From the NCBI RefSeq assembly GCF_001456025.1, contig NZ_LMTZ01000090.1, positions 79,222-143,221 of the forward strand: DNA of 64,000 bases, in the 5' to 3' direction. The notes below the pieces were generated by a model. The model searched no databases, was not told where the DNA came from, and worked only from the letters and a program-made list of their open reading frames with translations. The stretch is from Mastigocoleus testarum BC008 (GTDB lineage Bacteria; Cyanobacteriota; Cyanobacteriia; Cyanobacteriales; Nostocaceae). Position numbers and translations under genes: made by a program. Shown one piece after another: positions 10,406 to 19,084 of the stretch. Position 1 is the first letter of the stretch. The number at the start of each line of letters is the position of its first letter.

Positions 10406-12667
10406 TTATTTACAAGACCCCGAACTCCCAAAAATTGGCGGTGTCCCTGCATCAGCAACAAGCACGACTTCTCCCGCTTCGTTGATTATCGCTCTCTGGG
10501 CTTGGACTATTTTATTAACGGGTTTATTAACGGTTTCACTAACAATAATATTATTTTCTGTTTTCTCTTCTTTAACCTTACGCTGCGAGGTTTCCCTGGG
10601 TACTGGGTTGAGTCGCCAATCTTCCCACAGGTTTTGACGATCTAACACGGTGTTAGGAGAAGGTGGTAAACCGCCCTTTCCAGTAATTGTGAAATTACTC
10701 TTACCTCTGAGAGCACAGAAATTCTGGTTAATTAATTGGCTTGCATCAACCACATCGACGTTTACTTTAAGTAGATTTTGGTCGGGTTCTGCATCGGAGT
10801 CTTCAATGGTGATGTTTCCACTTTCCTGCTCATTTGCTCCTGTTGCGGTGATATCGCTGGTATTTGAGTTCTCCTCATCTCGGGGTTCGATTCCAAATAT
10901 ACCTTGGGTGTTGAAGATTCTGATATTACCACCACGAAAATTTAGAGAGTCGGCTCTGATATCGCTATTTCCACTGCCAATGATAAAACCATTCTTAGCA
11001 TTAATTGTGATGTTACCACCAGGGATATTTATTCCAGAAGCGTTGGTGGTAATGCTACTGTTATTACGTAGGATTGAAAGGAGTGAATTGAGGGTGATAT
11101 TTCCTCCGCCTCCTATGGTGTTAGCGCTGATTTTTCCGTTGTCCAAAAGTATAGAGTCAGCGTCGACTATTAAGGAACCTGCTTCCCCAAAAGCTTCGAT
11201 ATCGCCTAAAATAACATTATCAGGATCTGGTGTTTGACTGTTCAAATTGATTTGAGCCCTATCTCTAACAATCAATTTTTTTGTTGCTATTATCAAGTTT
11301 CCAGCATTTCCAGAACCTCGAGTTGAAGTAAGCAAACTGCTAGGAAAAGAACTATATTTTGAGGTTCCAATTAACTCTACAGACTCTGAGGCGTTTATAG
11401 TTATGTTTCCTCCTTTACCTGTACCTTGTATACCTTGAGTAACAAAATCAGGTGTTGCTGTGCTGGAGTTTACTAAGATTGCTGAGCCTTCTTGGACACG
11501 CAAAATACCAGTATTTATGGTAATATTACCTGCATTTCCAGAACCAAAAGCTCCTGTACTCAGTGTACTGGGACTGATACTACCCCTTGAAGTTTTAAAG
11601 CTACCAATTATTTGTACAGACTCGGAAGCATTCACAGTTAAATTTCCCGCTTCGCCTTCTCCTTGAGTAGAAGCATTTGCTCCTGCGCCATTTCGAAGGA
11701 TTAATTTATTAGCCTCAATTTTTAAGTGTCCACTATCTTTGGTACCAATTGTTATATTTCTTAAAAATACTTCATGACCAGCTATTTCCACTAAATTACC
11801 TTTTACCTGAATATTACCTCCACCTTCGCCACTGGTATCCACAATAGAACCAACCGAAGAATTATTAAGATTTCGCCGGATTAGTCGGATATCATGATAA
11901 CCTTGCACAGTTCCATACCCTAAAACCCAACCTTGGTTTGTCGGATTTAGGTTTACAAAACTGTTTCCAGCGACCGCTCCTAGTTCAATTCTTCCTTCTG
12001 ATGCTGTTAAGTTTCCGCCCTCTAGGACGATATCACCTCCTATAAGCGCTAAAGTTTTGCCTGTTGGTACCTGTAAGCCAGCGGCTTGACCAAAAGTATT
12101 AGTTGCGCCATTAAGACTAGCTTGGGATTGATGGTGGATAGGCGCAGCTGTAGCTCCAAATTGTAAACCAATGGGAACTTTTACTGTTAGCAAAGGTCTA
12201 ATTTCAGGTTCTGTAGCGCTAAAATTTATATTATCAGCAAATTTAATACTACTGGCTGTACTTCCTACAAATGAACCACCAAGCTTTAAAGAAGCATTAG
12301 GACCAAAAACAATACCGTTGGGATTTATTAAAAATAAGTTAGCTGTGCCATTATTACGGATAATACCATCAATATTAGAAATAGACTTTCCTGTTACTCG
12401 AGTAATAATATTTTGAATATTTGCAGCATTTTGAAAGCTTGCTGTCACACCAGTAAGTACAGAAAATTCTTCAAAACTGTGGAATAGATTACTTCCAGAA
12501 ATGGTTCCACCTTCAATAATTCTGTTATTACCTTGTGGTGTCACACGAGAATTATTGGGTAGACTAGTATCCGGGATAATTTGTGCAATTGCATCACTTG
12601 GAGAATAAGTGATTGCAGCAACTGTTATGATCCCTAATCCTTTAAACCAGAACCAAAGAGTATTCAT
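10406..12667 (-). CDS. Two-partner secretion exoprotein, filamentous haemagglutinin N-terminal domain
   Basis: 753 residues, ATG at 12667. A signal peptide ending near DAIAQ is followed by a TPS domain (about 30-160) with the diagnostic NPNGIVFG motif. The central part is a repetitive beta-helix with many GNIT/GNL steps. The C-terminus has the CALRGKSNFTITGKGGLPP block seen in cyanobacterial members of this family. Such proteins are exported through an outer-membrane TpsB (ShlB/FhaC type) pore; no tpsB is present in the window. At 753 residues it is small for a haemagglutinin, as is common in cyanobacteria. It precedes the secreted TPR-CHAT gene on the same strand and probably shares a transcript with it. 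Confidence 0.88.
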   Translation of the reverse strand: MNTLWFWFKGLGIITVAAITYSPSDAIAQIIPDTSLPNNSRVTPQGNNRIIEGGTISGSNLFHSFEEFSVLTGVTASFQNAANIQNIITRVTGKSISNIDGIIRNNGTANLFLINPNGIVFGPNASLKLGGSFVGSTASSIKFADNINFSATEPEIRPLLTVKVPIGLQFGATAAPIHHQSQASLNGATNTFGQAAGLQVPTGKTLALIGGDIVLEGGNLTASEGRIELGAVAGNSFVNLNPTNQGWVLGYGTVQGYHDIRLIRRNLNNSSVGSIVDTSGEGGGNIQVKGNLVEIAGHEVFLRNITIGTKDSGHLKIEANKLILRNGAGANASTQGEGEAGNLTVNASESVQIIGSFKTSRGSISPSTLSTGAFGSGNAGNITINTGILRVQEGSAILVNSSTATPDFVTQGIQGTGKGGNITINASESVELIGTSKYSSFPSSLLTSTRGSGNAGNLIIATKKLIVRDRAQINLNSQTPDPDNVILGDIEAFGEAGSLIVDADSILLDNGKISANTIGGGGNITLNSLLSILRNNSSITTNASGINIPGGNITINAKNGFIIGSGNSDIRADSLNFRGGNIRIFNTQGIFGIEPRDEENSNTSDITATGANEQESGNITIEDSDAEPDQNLLKVNVDVVDASQLINQNFCALRGKSNFTITGKGGLPPSPNTVLDRQNLWEDWRLNPVPRETSQRKVKEEKTENNIIVSETVNKPVNKIVQAQRAIINEAGEVVLVADAGTPPIFGSSGSCK

Positions 12668-13011
12668 CTCAAATATTATACCCTCGTAAGGAAAGTAGAA
12701 TTAGCAAAACAATGAGGCTCTTCTAGACTGAACATAGTAAATTAGTAGTTTAAAAGAGCTTAAATCCTTAAATGGCAGAGGTTTCAATAAACTTGGGACT
12801 TACGCACAATGAACGTATTTCCTTCATTACGAGTGTTAGCTACGAATCTTACGAGATGCCATGATTGCTTCCCTACAATGCGTTACTGTCGAAATGAAAA
12901 ACCTTCGTTGCATAAGCCCATTGTGTTAAAAAAACAAAACTCGATTTATACCATTAAAAACCTGTGTTTAATGATATAATTTAGATCGTTTGAGTGTATA
13001 TATTAAACTAT
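12668..13011. other. Spacer with degenerate inverted-repeat element
   Basis: The stretch about 12793-12925 begins GGGACTTACGCACAATG and ends with an imperfect inverse (TGCATAAGCCCATTGTG). Its start resembles the terminal repeat of the element at 23937. Its centre resembles the repeat seen three times at 14914-15253. No gene seen. Confidence 0.5.
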
Positions 13012-13281
13012 CTAAAACCATGGATTGCACTTGATGCACCCGTTAACTAAACAACAACCAAATAACTTAAGTTCTTCACCTATAACTGTCTGCAAACTAT
13101 CTTTTAGTTCTGATTGATTTATTTCTCTTATTTTATCCAGGTTAAGTACTAACGGAAAACCTACTTCCTGGTCAGATAGTCCATATCTTTTAAAACATTC
13201 ATTAAACTCAGGTTGGTTTAAGGCTTTTTCCATTAACTGTTGCATTTCTTTTTTGAACTCTTCTAAAACTGTAGAATCCAT
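13012..13281 (-). CDS. Small protein with Cys-rich C-terminal tail, no signal peptide
   Basis: 89 residues with a strong ribosome binding site (AAGGAG about 9 nt before the ATG at 13281). Residues 1-75 are mostly helical and charged (LEEFKKEMQQLMEKALNQP). The last 15 residues carry four cysteines (GCCLVNGCIKCNPWF). The helical part is clearly related to that of the protein at 14068: both have LE(E/Q)FK(K/E)E, a short N-Q/N-P turn, a KRYGL/KKYDL motif and an (L)xLDKI motif. The helical leader followed by a short Cys-rich tail resembles a ribosomally made peptide precursor, but no modification enzyme is seen in the window. Function unknown. It lies upstream of the TPS and CHAT genes on the same strand. 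Confidence 0.8.
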   Translation of the reverse strand: MDSTVLEEFKKEMQQLMEKALNQPEFNECFKRYGLSDQEVGFPLVLNLDKIREINQSELKDSLQTVIGEELKLFGCCLVNGCIKCNPWF

Positions 13282-14067
13282 AATATTTGCTCCTTGAGTT
13301 GATTTGATTGGTAAACGTAAAATCGCACCAATTTATATAAAATTGGCTAATAGCAAAAAGGCAAAAATAAAACAATATCCAACTTAAAATAAACCTACTA
13401 TTAACAAGTAGGATACTTTCTCAATGTAAATATGCGTAAAAGCAAATTACAACTTCAAATACTATTTGAATTAGTTGAATAGATAACCTATGAAAAATAG
13501 GTTTCAATTGTTTTTTGTCTCTTCAATAATTAATAGGTATGACCATAATTAACTTATGCACCAATAAGTCATACATTTATCTACCACGAGCAAATTTACT
13601 TTACTCGAGATGCATCCAGCCGTTAACCCGATATTCAATGTATTGCTCTTAGCTTTTATATACAAGAGTCCTAGACTACATTTGGTACTTCTAAATAACT
13701 GAAATCGCACGATTTAAATTCTGTCATGAAAGTTTGATAAAATCATTTTCACAGGGATTTTAGTACTAGTGTATTGTCACTATAAATTATCAGCTAAGTT
13801 TAGATTTAGTTATTGTTTTTAGTATTATCCGTCTGTGATAGAAAATATTAGTTTAAGAGAAAAAATAAGCCAGTGTGGGGGAAATAGTAATTAATATAGT
13901 GATATTTGGCGGAATATCATTTCAATAAATATTTATATGCAGGAATTTTTCGTGTACAGAGATGCGAAACTCACCCCGTCATGTCAGTGTGATGGGAAGG
14001 GAGTGAGGTTTTATGGGTTTTGGTTGATATAAAAAGTAGACCTTGAGAACGTAAAATAACTATTTGC
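13282..14067. other. AT-rich intergenic region, no gene seen
   Basis: About 790 bp between the two paralogous Cys-tailed small genes. No credible reading frame or recognised RNA. Near 13967-14005 there is a GC-richer patch (ACTCACCCCGTCATG ... GGGAGTGAGG) that can fold into a hairpin behind the downstream end of the 14068 gene; on the minus strand it could serve as a terminator. Confidence 0.5.
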
Positions 14068-14466
14068 CTAACAGGGTAGCCATTCAAGATCACCAGTCCT
14101 TGAATCAAGATAAATACAACAATCCCCTATTAGTGTTGAAGTATTATTTCCAACAGATGCTACACTACCTTGAATTTTATCTAGTCTAACTGCTACTGGG
14201 ATTTCCACTACTCCATTTTCTAAATCATATTTTTTCAAAACAGTTGCTAAATCAGGGTTATTCAGCATCTTGCCAATAACTGGTCGGATTTCTTCTTTGA
14301 ACTGCTCTAATTTTGCATCATCCATAATACTTCCCACCTCTGCTGTTATTTCTGAGGGAGTATCAGCATGAGAAGTATCATTTTGTAAGACTATAGCTGC
14401 AGCAACACTACCAGTAGCGACTGCGGTAGTAATAATAAAATCACGCCGTGTCTTGTTTTCTGCCAT
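14068..14466 (-). CDS. Tat-exported paralogue of the Cys-tailed small protein
   Basis: 132 residues, ATG at 14466 with AAGGTG upstream. The N-terminus has a twin-arginine signal (KTRRDFIITTA) with a hydrophobic stretch and a likely cleavage after SHA. Residues about 50-105 match the helical part of the protein at 13012 (LEQFKEEIRPVIGKMLNNP, KKYDL, VRLDKI). The C-terminus again carries cysteines (DCCIYLDS and a terminal LPC). Tat export suggests the protein folds, or binds a cofactor, before export. The pair therefore offers one cytoplasmic and one exported version of the same module. Function unknown. Confidence 0.8.
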   Translation of the reverse strand: MAENKTRRDFIITTAVATGSVAAAIVLQNDTSHADTPSEITAEVGSIMDDAKLEQFKEEIRPVIGKMLNNPDLATVLKKYDLENGVVEIPVAVRLDKIQGSVASVGNNTSTLIGDCCIYLDSRTGDLEWLPC

Positions 14467-14734
14467 GATGCACCTTAATTTTTGATACAGAAAGCAAATC
14501 TTGAGAAGTTAAAATAATTAAGCATTCTGTTTGCTGTATGTCCTCAAGTTAACATGGCACCAGATTTATTTTGTGATAAAAAATTATTCTTTTTGTAAAG
14601 GGATGCAAAGGGAGTTTGCTTAACATCACATTTTGGCTCAATTTTTTTTACGCTTATCCTAGCTTTTCTCACCCTCAAGCCAAACTAGTTAATGTTTATA
14701 TAGCAATCATATTTGATTTATGAATAGATAAATC

Positions 14735-14766
14735 CTGTAGAGACGTTGCATGCGACGTCTCTACAG
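14735..14766. repeat. Perfect 12-bp stem hairpin (GTAGAGACGT family)
   Basis: CTGTAGAGACGT is followed by an 8-base loop and its exact inverse. Degenerate relatives of this core lie in the middle of the MITE-like elements at 16891 and 53695, so it may be a mobile hairpin module. Confidence 0.85.
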
Positions 14767-14821
14767 ACCCGAAATCATCACTAAAAAACCTTAACTGAAC
14801 TGTATTGCACTGTAAGCCTTA

Positions 14822-14905
14822 CCTAGTCTGCTTTAGCAGAGTTTGTCTATTAGCCTGGGAATTTATTCCAAGGCGGTTATTGAAACTATTGAAACTGGTG
14901 CAAGT
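14822..14905. repeat. Dispersed repeat, copy A (GGGAATTTATTCC type)
   Basis: Contains CTAGTCTG ... TTTAGCAGA ... CTGGGAATTTATTCCA and a GGCGGTTATTG tail. A second copy with the same order of words lies at 16787-16870, on the other side of the DUF445 gene. Confidence 0.75.
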
Positions 14906-14913
14906 TATTAGTA

Positions 14914-15253
14914 GGTGCTAAACCAAAATCTGTGAGATTGCTTCCCTACACTGCGTTCCGGTCGCAATGACAAAATATATCTTTCAATATTTGGGATCAT
15001 CCCATCAGTTACAACCAAATTGCTGGGTGCTAAACCAAAATATCTGAGATTGCTTTCCTACACTGCGTTCCGGTCGCAATGACAAATCTTTATCACTTAA
15101 TTCCTGATTCCTGTAGATAAGGGAAAAATAGATATCCATTGCATCCGTTACTAATCCGCATCCATTACTATCAAATTGCTGGGTGCTAAACCAAAATCTG
15201 TGAGATTGCTTTCCTACACTGCGTTCCGGTCGCAATGACAAATCTTTATCACT
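14914..15253. repeat. Three direct copies of a repeat of about 60-70 bp
   Basis: Copies at 14914-14974, 15026-15096 and 15182-15253 share GGTGCTAAACCAAAAT, GAGATTGCTT, CCTACACTGCGTTCCG and GTCGCAATGACAAA. The second and third are longest and also share upstream sequence (CAAATTGCTGG). Between them is unrelated sequence, so this is not a CRISPR array: unit and spacing are irregular. Confidence 0.9.
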
Positions 15254-15325
15254 ACTACCTAATCGCCGATCGCCAATCCCCATATGCCGCTTGCGGCGGC
15301 ACGCAGTGCTATCGCTGATCGCCAA

Positions 15326-16561
15326 TCAAAAATTCCGAAACAGTAATAAAGCAGTTTGCATCGATCCAACCACCAAACCTAAAATTCCCCCCAAAGTGAC
15401 AATTGCTTGCAACTCATTTTTGACAATTCCCTCGATCGCATTTTCTAAATCAGCAGGAGAAGTTGATTTAACGCGATCGATAATCACTTGGTCTATGGAT
15501 AAAATCGGAATTGTCTGGATCACAATTTTTTCTAAATCTCTTTCTAAATATCTTTCTAAAACTAAAGCTAACTCTTTGCTGACAACTTCTAAAGAAGAAT
15601 TAACAACCTCCGAATTACTCAGACGCTTCACCAACAAAACTGCAATATGCTCCCAGTTAAGAGAATCGCTAAACCCCTTTAAAACATCGCTACCACGGGT
15701 TTGCAGGTATTGACGAACAGTATCGCGCGTTGTTTTCCGTAATTGACGAACCGTACCTACCGGTAAATTTTGTAAAGATAAATTTTGTAAAAATTCCTTC
15801 AGACGTCCTTTCACCTTTAGATCTGCTACTAATTCCTCAATCCGATTATTTGTAGCGTCCTTCTCATCCAAACAATAGGTACGCAAACGAGTCAAACTAT
15901 TACGCAAACCAAATAAATTTGCAACTACCCAATAAGTACCACTGGTTTTTTCCCGAAAGCTGTCATCAATGGTTTGAATCGTGCGATCCGTCAAAAAATC
16001 AACGATCGCCACCCTAATAGTATTTGGAGGTAAAACAACATGAAGCAACCAATCAGCTAGGCGATCAGCTTGTTCCTCACTCAGGGTAAACTCTAACAGA
16101 ACCTGGTCAAAAATCTGGTTAATTTGGGCTTCCAAAAAATCTTCACGTCGCGCCAAAACCTTTAACAGACGCGGTACAGACTCCCCCAACAAATCCCGTA
16201 AAATTCCCGCAACAATTCTGGCTGTTTTTTGTTCCTTATCTAATTGAACTTGATCCAGCGCCATTCTTAACAACCAAAGAATAGCAGCTTGTACCCGTTC
16301 CGTTTGTAATAATCGCCGCGCCAGATTTTGAATTTCATCCGGAGTCAGCAGGGAATTCATGATCGTGTTGGAAATATTTTTCGCCAACCGTTCTTGATTG
16401 CGGGGAATTAAACCGGGAGTAAAGGGAACCCTTCGACCACCGATATAAATCGCTCGGTAAGGGCGAAACAGCATTTTTATGGCTAAATCGTTAGTGAAAT
16501 AACCAATAATCCCCCCAGCAACCGGGGGAGTTATATAGAGCCAGATGTTAGACCAATCCAC
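15326..16561 (-). CDS. DUF445 family membrane protein
   Basis: 411 residues, starting with GTG at 16561. An N-terminal hydrophobic segment (WLYITPPVAGGIIGYFTN) is followed by the conserved DUF445 signature (NDLAIKMLFRPYRA and PFTPGLIPRNQ). A long helical, charged region follows, and there is a second hydrophobic segment at the C-terminus (about 387-405). DUF445 proteins (YheB-like) are membrane-anchored and have no firm function. Nothing in the neighbourhood adds to the prediction. The gene is flanked on both sides by the same dispersed repeat. Confidence 0.85.
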   Translation of the reverse strand: MDWSNIWLYITPPVAGGIIGYFTNDLAIKMLFRPYRAIYIGGRRVPFTPGLIPRNQERLAKNISNTIMNSLLTPDEIQNLARRLLQTERVQAAILWLLRMALDQVQLDKEQKTARIVAGILRDLLGESVPRLLKVLARREDFLEAQINQIFDQVLLEFTLSEEQADRLADWLLHVVLPPNTIRVAIVDFLTDRTIQTIDDSFREKTSGTYWVVANLFGLRNSLTRLRTYCLDEKDATNNRIEELVADLKVKGRLKEFLQNLSLQNLPVGTVRQLRKTTRDTVRQYLQTRGSDVLKGFSDSLNWEHIAVLLVKRLSNSEVVNSSLEVVSKELALVLERYLERDLEKIVIQTIPILSIDQVIIDRVKSTSPADLENAIEGIVKNELQAIVTLGGILGLVVGSMQTALLLFRNF

Positions 16562-16786
16562 AATATGTCAGGATCTTTTAGAAACGTAAGATGCGCTCAA
16601 AAAAAAAGCACAGGAACATACACTATTTTAGGAAAAGTTCTGACGTATCGCTGTAACAGAGTAAGGAGTAAGAAGTAAAAATTAAAAAGTAAAAAGTAAA
16701 AAGTAAAAAGTAACTGATAACTTGCTGTAATCCGGCGTGTGTTAAAACGCACTCTCAGCATACCGTGTCCACAAAATATAACTCTT

Positions 16787-16870
16787 TCCCAGTCTGATTT
16801 ATCAGACTTATCTATGAGACTGGGAATTTATTCCTAGGTGGTTTATTGGGTCTGTTGAGAATAGTGCAAG
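16787..16870. repeat. Dispersed repeat, copy B (GGGAATTTATTCC type)
   Basis: TCCCAGTCTGATTTATCAGA ... GACTGGGAATTTATTCCT with a GGTGGTTTATTG tail. The CCCAGTCT and AGACTGGG arms can pair. Compare copy A at 14822. Confidence 0.75.
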
Positions 16871-16890
16871 CAATCGAGAGTAAGTGACTT

Positions 16891-16992
16891 ATACCAATTC
16901 AATAAATGATTGCAACACATTCCTCGGTAGAGAAGTTCAATCGAACGTCTGTAAAAAAATTTATTTGTCGCATTATTTTTCTAAGTTGGTAT
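16891..16992. mobile_element. MITE-like element, 102 bp, copy 1
   Basis: Begins ATACCAATTCAAT and ends CTAAGTTGGTAT, giving imperfect terminal inverted repeats with flanking TA. The 53695-53796 element has the same length, the same ends and the same inner TTTATTTGTCGCATTATTTTT-like segment. It has no coding capacity. Confidence 0.85.
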
Positions 16993-17081
16993 TACAAAAA
17001 ATAATTTATTACAGGTTAAAGATAAGGTAAGTTACGCGATCGCTACTCCTTACTCATTACTCATTACTCATTACTCATTAC

Positions 17082-17771
17082 TCACTTCCTCACCACCAAA
17101 ACCCCCATAAAATCATTTGCGATCGGGTAGTGGACAGCTTGCTCAAAGCCAACTTGAAGAGATAAATTTACCTGCTCCGACCCAATGGGAAAGCGATCCA
17201 AACTCGGACTAATATAAGCGTATTCTTCCTTTAAATTCATATTTGTGGCAACATTTACCACAATATTATTGAGATACCATTCCTGAAAACTTCTCATTAA
17301 AGGACTCTCGGGACGATGAAAATCCAAAATAGCCGCAGTCGCACCCGGTTTGAGTACCCGATAAATTTCTTTTAAACAAAGACTAATATCCTTTACATTT
17401 CTTAAACCATAACCCATGGTCGCAGCATCAAATTGATTATCTTCAAAAGGTAAATCAAGGACATCAGCCTCGATCCAAGCAATTGAAGGCTGAGGATACT
17501 GAGATTGGTAACGTTGTTTAGCAATTCCTAGCAACTGCGCAGAAAAATCAACAGCATAGACCTTTCCCGATTTTCCCACCCGGCGCGCCAGACGAAAAGC
17601 TAAATCACCGCTACCACAACACAAATCTAAACAAGTATTTCCCCAACTAGCGCGACTCCATTTAACCGTCATTTCCTTCCAGATCCGATGTTGTCCCAAA
17701 CTCAACCAATCGTTGAGTTGGTCGTAAACAGGAGCAATGCGGTCAAAAATAGAGTGAACTTGATCGTACAT
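17082..17771 (-). CDS. menG: UbiE/MenG-type quinone C-methyltransferase
   Basis: 229 residues, a typical length. The SAM-binding motif I LDLCCGSGDLAFRLA is at about 50-64. The UbiE/MenG signatures YDQLNDWLSLGQHRIWK near the N-terminus and GYGLRNV near the middle are both present. In cyanobacteria this enzyme methylates 2-phytyl-1,4-naphthoquinone in the last step of phylloquinone synthesis; the product serves in photosystem I. It lies 41 bp downstream of the response regulator gene on the same strand, so the two may be co-transcribed, with no evident functional link. Confidence 0.92.
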   Translation of the reverse strand: MYDQVHSIFDRIAPVYDQLNDWLSLGQHRIWKEMTVKWSRASWGNTCLDLCCGSGDLAFRLARRVGKSGKVYAVDFSAQLLGIAKQRYQSQYPQPSIAWIEADVLDLPFEDNQFDAATMGYGLRNVKDISLCLKEIYRVLKPGATAAILDFHRPESPLMRSFQEWYLNNIVVNVATNMNLKEEYAYISPSLDRFPIGSEQVNLSLQVGFEQAVHYPIANDFMGVLVVRK

Positions 17772-17812
17772 GCGATAAAACCTGTGAAAGACGCGATTTA
17801 CTTGCGTCTACA

Positions 17813-18757
17813 TTATTTACGATCGTGAGCACAACCGAAAACAATCGCTAATAGTTGGGCTGATATATGGATTATTTTGAGTTCCTCGTCTGGTAAAGTG
17901 GAGGGCTTTTTCCACTGCAGGGAAAGAACGCCTAAAACTTGGGTTTTATGAATAATTGGAACAATTAAATGAGCTTGGATACCAGTTGTAGCATAATGCT
18001 CTACTTGATTGAGTTTTTCATCCTTGGCGATATTCGAGCAAACTTGGATTGTTCCAGTTGCGATCGCTTCTGCAGCCAAGGGATCGGCATCAAGCCAGTT
18101 TTTTAAAGTTCCTAATTGGGAGTAGATAGCTTGAGTGGAGAGGAGCTTACCATCTTCTACAAGTTGCAAAATACAACCATCAGCAGCAAAATTTCTTCCG
18201 CAAGCCTGGACAATGGGATCGAGGGTTGTATCTACATTAGGTGCAGATTTGGTAATTTCCACCAAACTTTTTAGCAAACCGATTTGAGCATTTGCACGTC
18301 GTAATTCTTCCGTTCTTTGTTTGAGTAGATCGTAAGTTTCCGCAGCACGTTGCACCACCGCTTTGAGTTCGTCCGGATCCCAAGGCTTAGTGATATACTT
18401 ATAAACTTGACCGGCATTAATAGCATCAACTAAGTCTTCAATATCAGTAAAACCAGTGAGAATAATCCGGACAGTATCAGGAAACTGGGGTAATGTTTTA
18501 CTCAAAAATTCAGTTCCCTTCATCTCTGGCATTCTTTGGTCAGAGATAATAACAGCAACCTCTCCTTCTGTCGCTAAAACATCCAAAGCGCTGATACCAC
18601 TATCAGCCTTTAAGACCTGAAAATCACGTCTAAAAGTTCGGTAAAGTAGATCGAGATTGTCCGGCTCATCATCTACTACAAGTATTTTTTGTTTTTTTCG
18701 TCGTGGTGAAGTCATTAATTGACGACTAATTTGATCGAGTTGGGGGGAATTATCCAT
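17813..18757 (-). CDS. REC-GAF response regulator
   Basis: 314 residues. REC domain at about 22-140, with the acidic pair in LVVDDEPDN, the phospho-acceptor Asp in VIISDQRMPEM, a Thr in ILTGFTD and the Lys in YITKPWD. A short coiled coil (about 142-165) leads to a GAF domain (about 165-312). There is no DNA-binding, kinase, cyclase or HD-GYP output, so it probably works through protein contact or by ligand sensing in GAF. It precedes menG. Its partner kinase is not adjacent. Confidence 0.88.
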   Translation of the reverse strand: MDNSPQLDQISRQLMTSPRRKKQKILVVDDEPDNLDLLYRTFRRDFQVLKADSGISALDVLATEGEVAVIISDQRMPEMKGTEFLSKTLPQFPDTVRIILTGFTDIEDLVDAINAGQVYKYITKPWDPDELKAVVQRAAETYDLLKQRTEELRRANAQIGLLKSLVEITKSAPNVDTTLDPIVQACGRNFAADGCILQLVEDGKLLSTQAIYSQLGTLKNWLDADPLAAEAIATGTIQVCSNIAKDEKLNQVEHYATTGIQAHLIVPIIHKTQVLGVLSLQWKKPSTLPDEELKIIHISAQLLAIVFGCAHDRK

Positions 18758-19084
18758 AAAGATAAATCTTTATTTATCTATGCTGTTACTGTGATATTCC
18801 ATACTAGTATAAAGTAATGATTTACATTGATATTAGTGGAATCTGCGGATAACAGCATATTATTTATAGATATTGGTTACATATTTTATAACCGATTTTA
18901 TAAGCATGTCATTAGTCACTACTTAATTAAAATTTAATATTTGCAATGTACCCGGTAGTAGAAAATGATGTGGATTACACATTTGAGTCCTACAAGCTTT
19001 GAGCCTCACAGGTAATCGTAAAACAGCAAAGCTTTAGTAAAACCAAACAACTTGTAAATTGGAAGAAACTTGTAAATTGGTTCT
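18758..19084. promoter_or_regulatory. Divergent promoter region between the response regulator and raf1
   Basis: 327 bp between divergently transcribed genes, so it should carry both promoters. Just before raf1 a 15-bp sequence (AACTTGTAAATTGG) occurs twice, about 19050-19080. No recognised operator. Confidence 0.5.

Larger units (their letters stand above)
14467..15325. other. Repeat-rich intergenic region
   Basis: This stretch contains an IS630-like end sequence (14698-14723), a perfect hairpin (14735-14766), one copy of a dispersed repeat (14822-14905) and three copies of another (14914-15253), each listed separately. The apparent 106-codon frame on the minus strand here is built from these repeats and is not a gene. 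Confidence 0.7.
16562..17081. other. Repeat-rich spacer between menG and the DUF445 gene
   Basis: Holds an AAAAGTA tandem run (about 16667-16712), copy B of the dispersed repeat, a 102-bp MITE-like element and a TTACTCA tandem run (about 17048-17083) just behind the menG stop. No gene. Confidence 0.8.

Noticed and set aside
10221..12416. Several plus-strand frames inside the secreted CHAT and TPS genes
   Set aside because: All are shadows of the long minus-strand genes, with poor start sites and no recognisable domains.
14914..15253. Possible CRISPR array from three repeated units
   Set aside because: Units are 60-70 bp with unequal gaps, imperfect identity, and no cas gene in the window.
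15005..15325. A 106-codon minus-strand open frame
   Set aside because: It consists of the repeats at 15026 and 15182, with the same peptide (DKDLSLRPERSVGKQS) coded twice; no ribosome binding site or conserved protein pattern.
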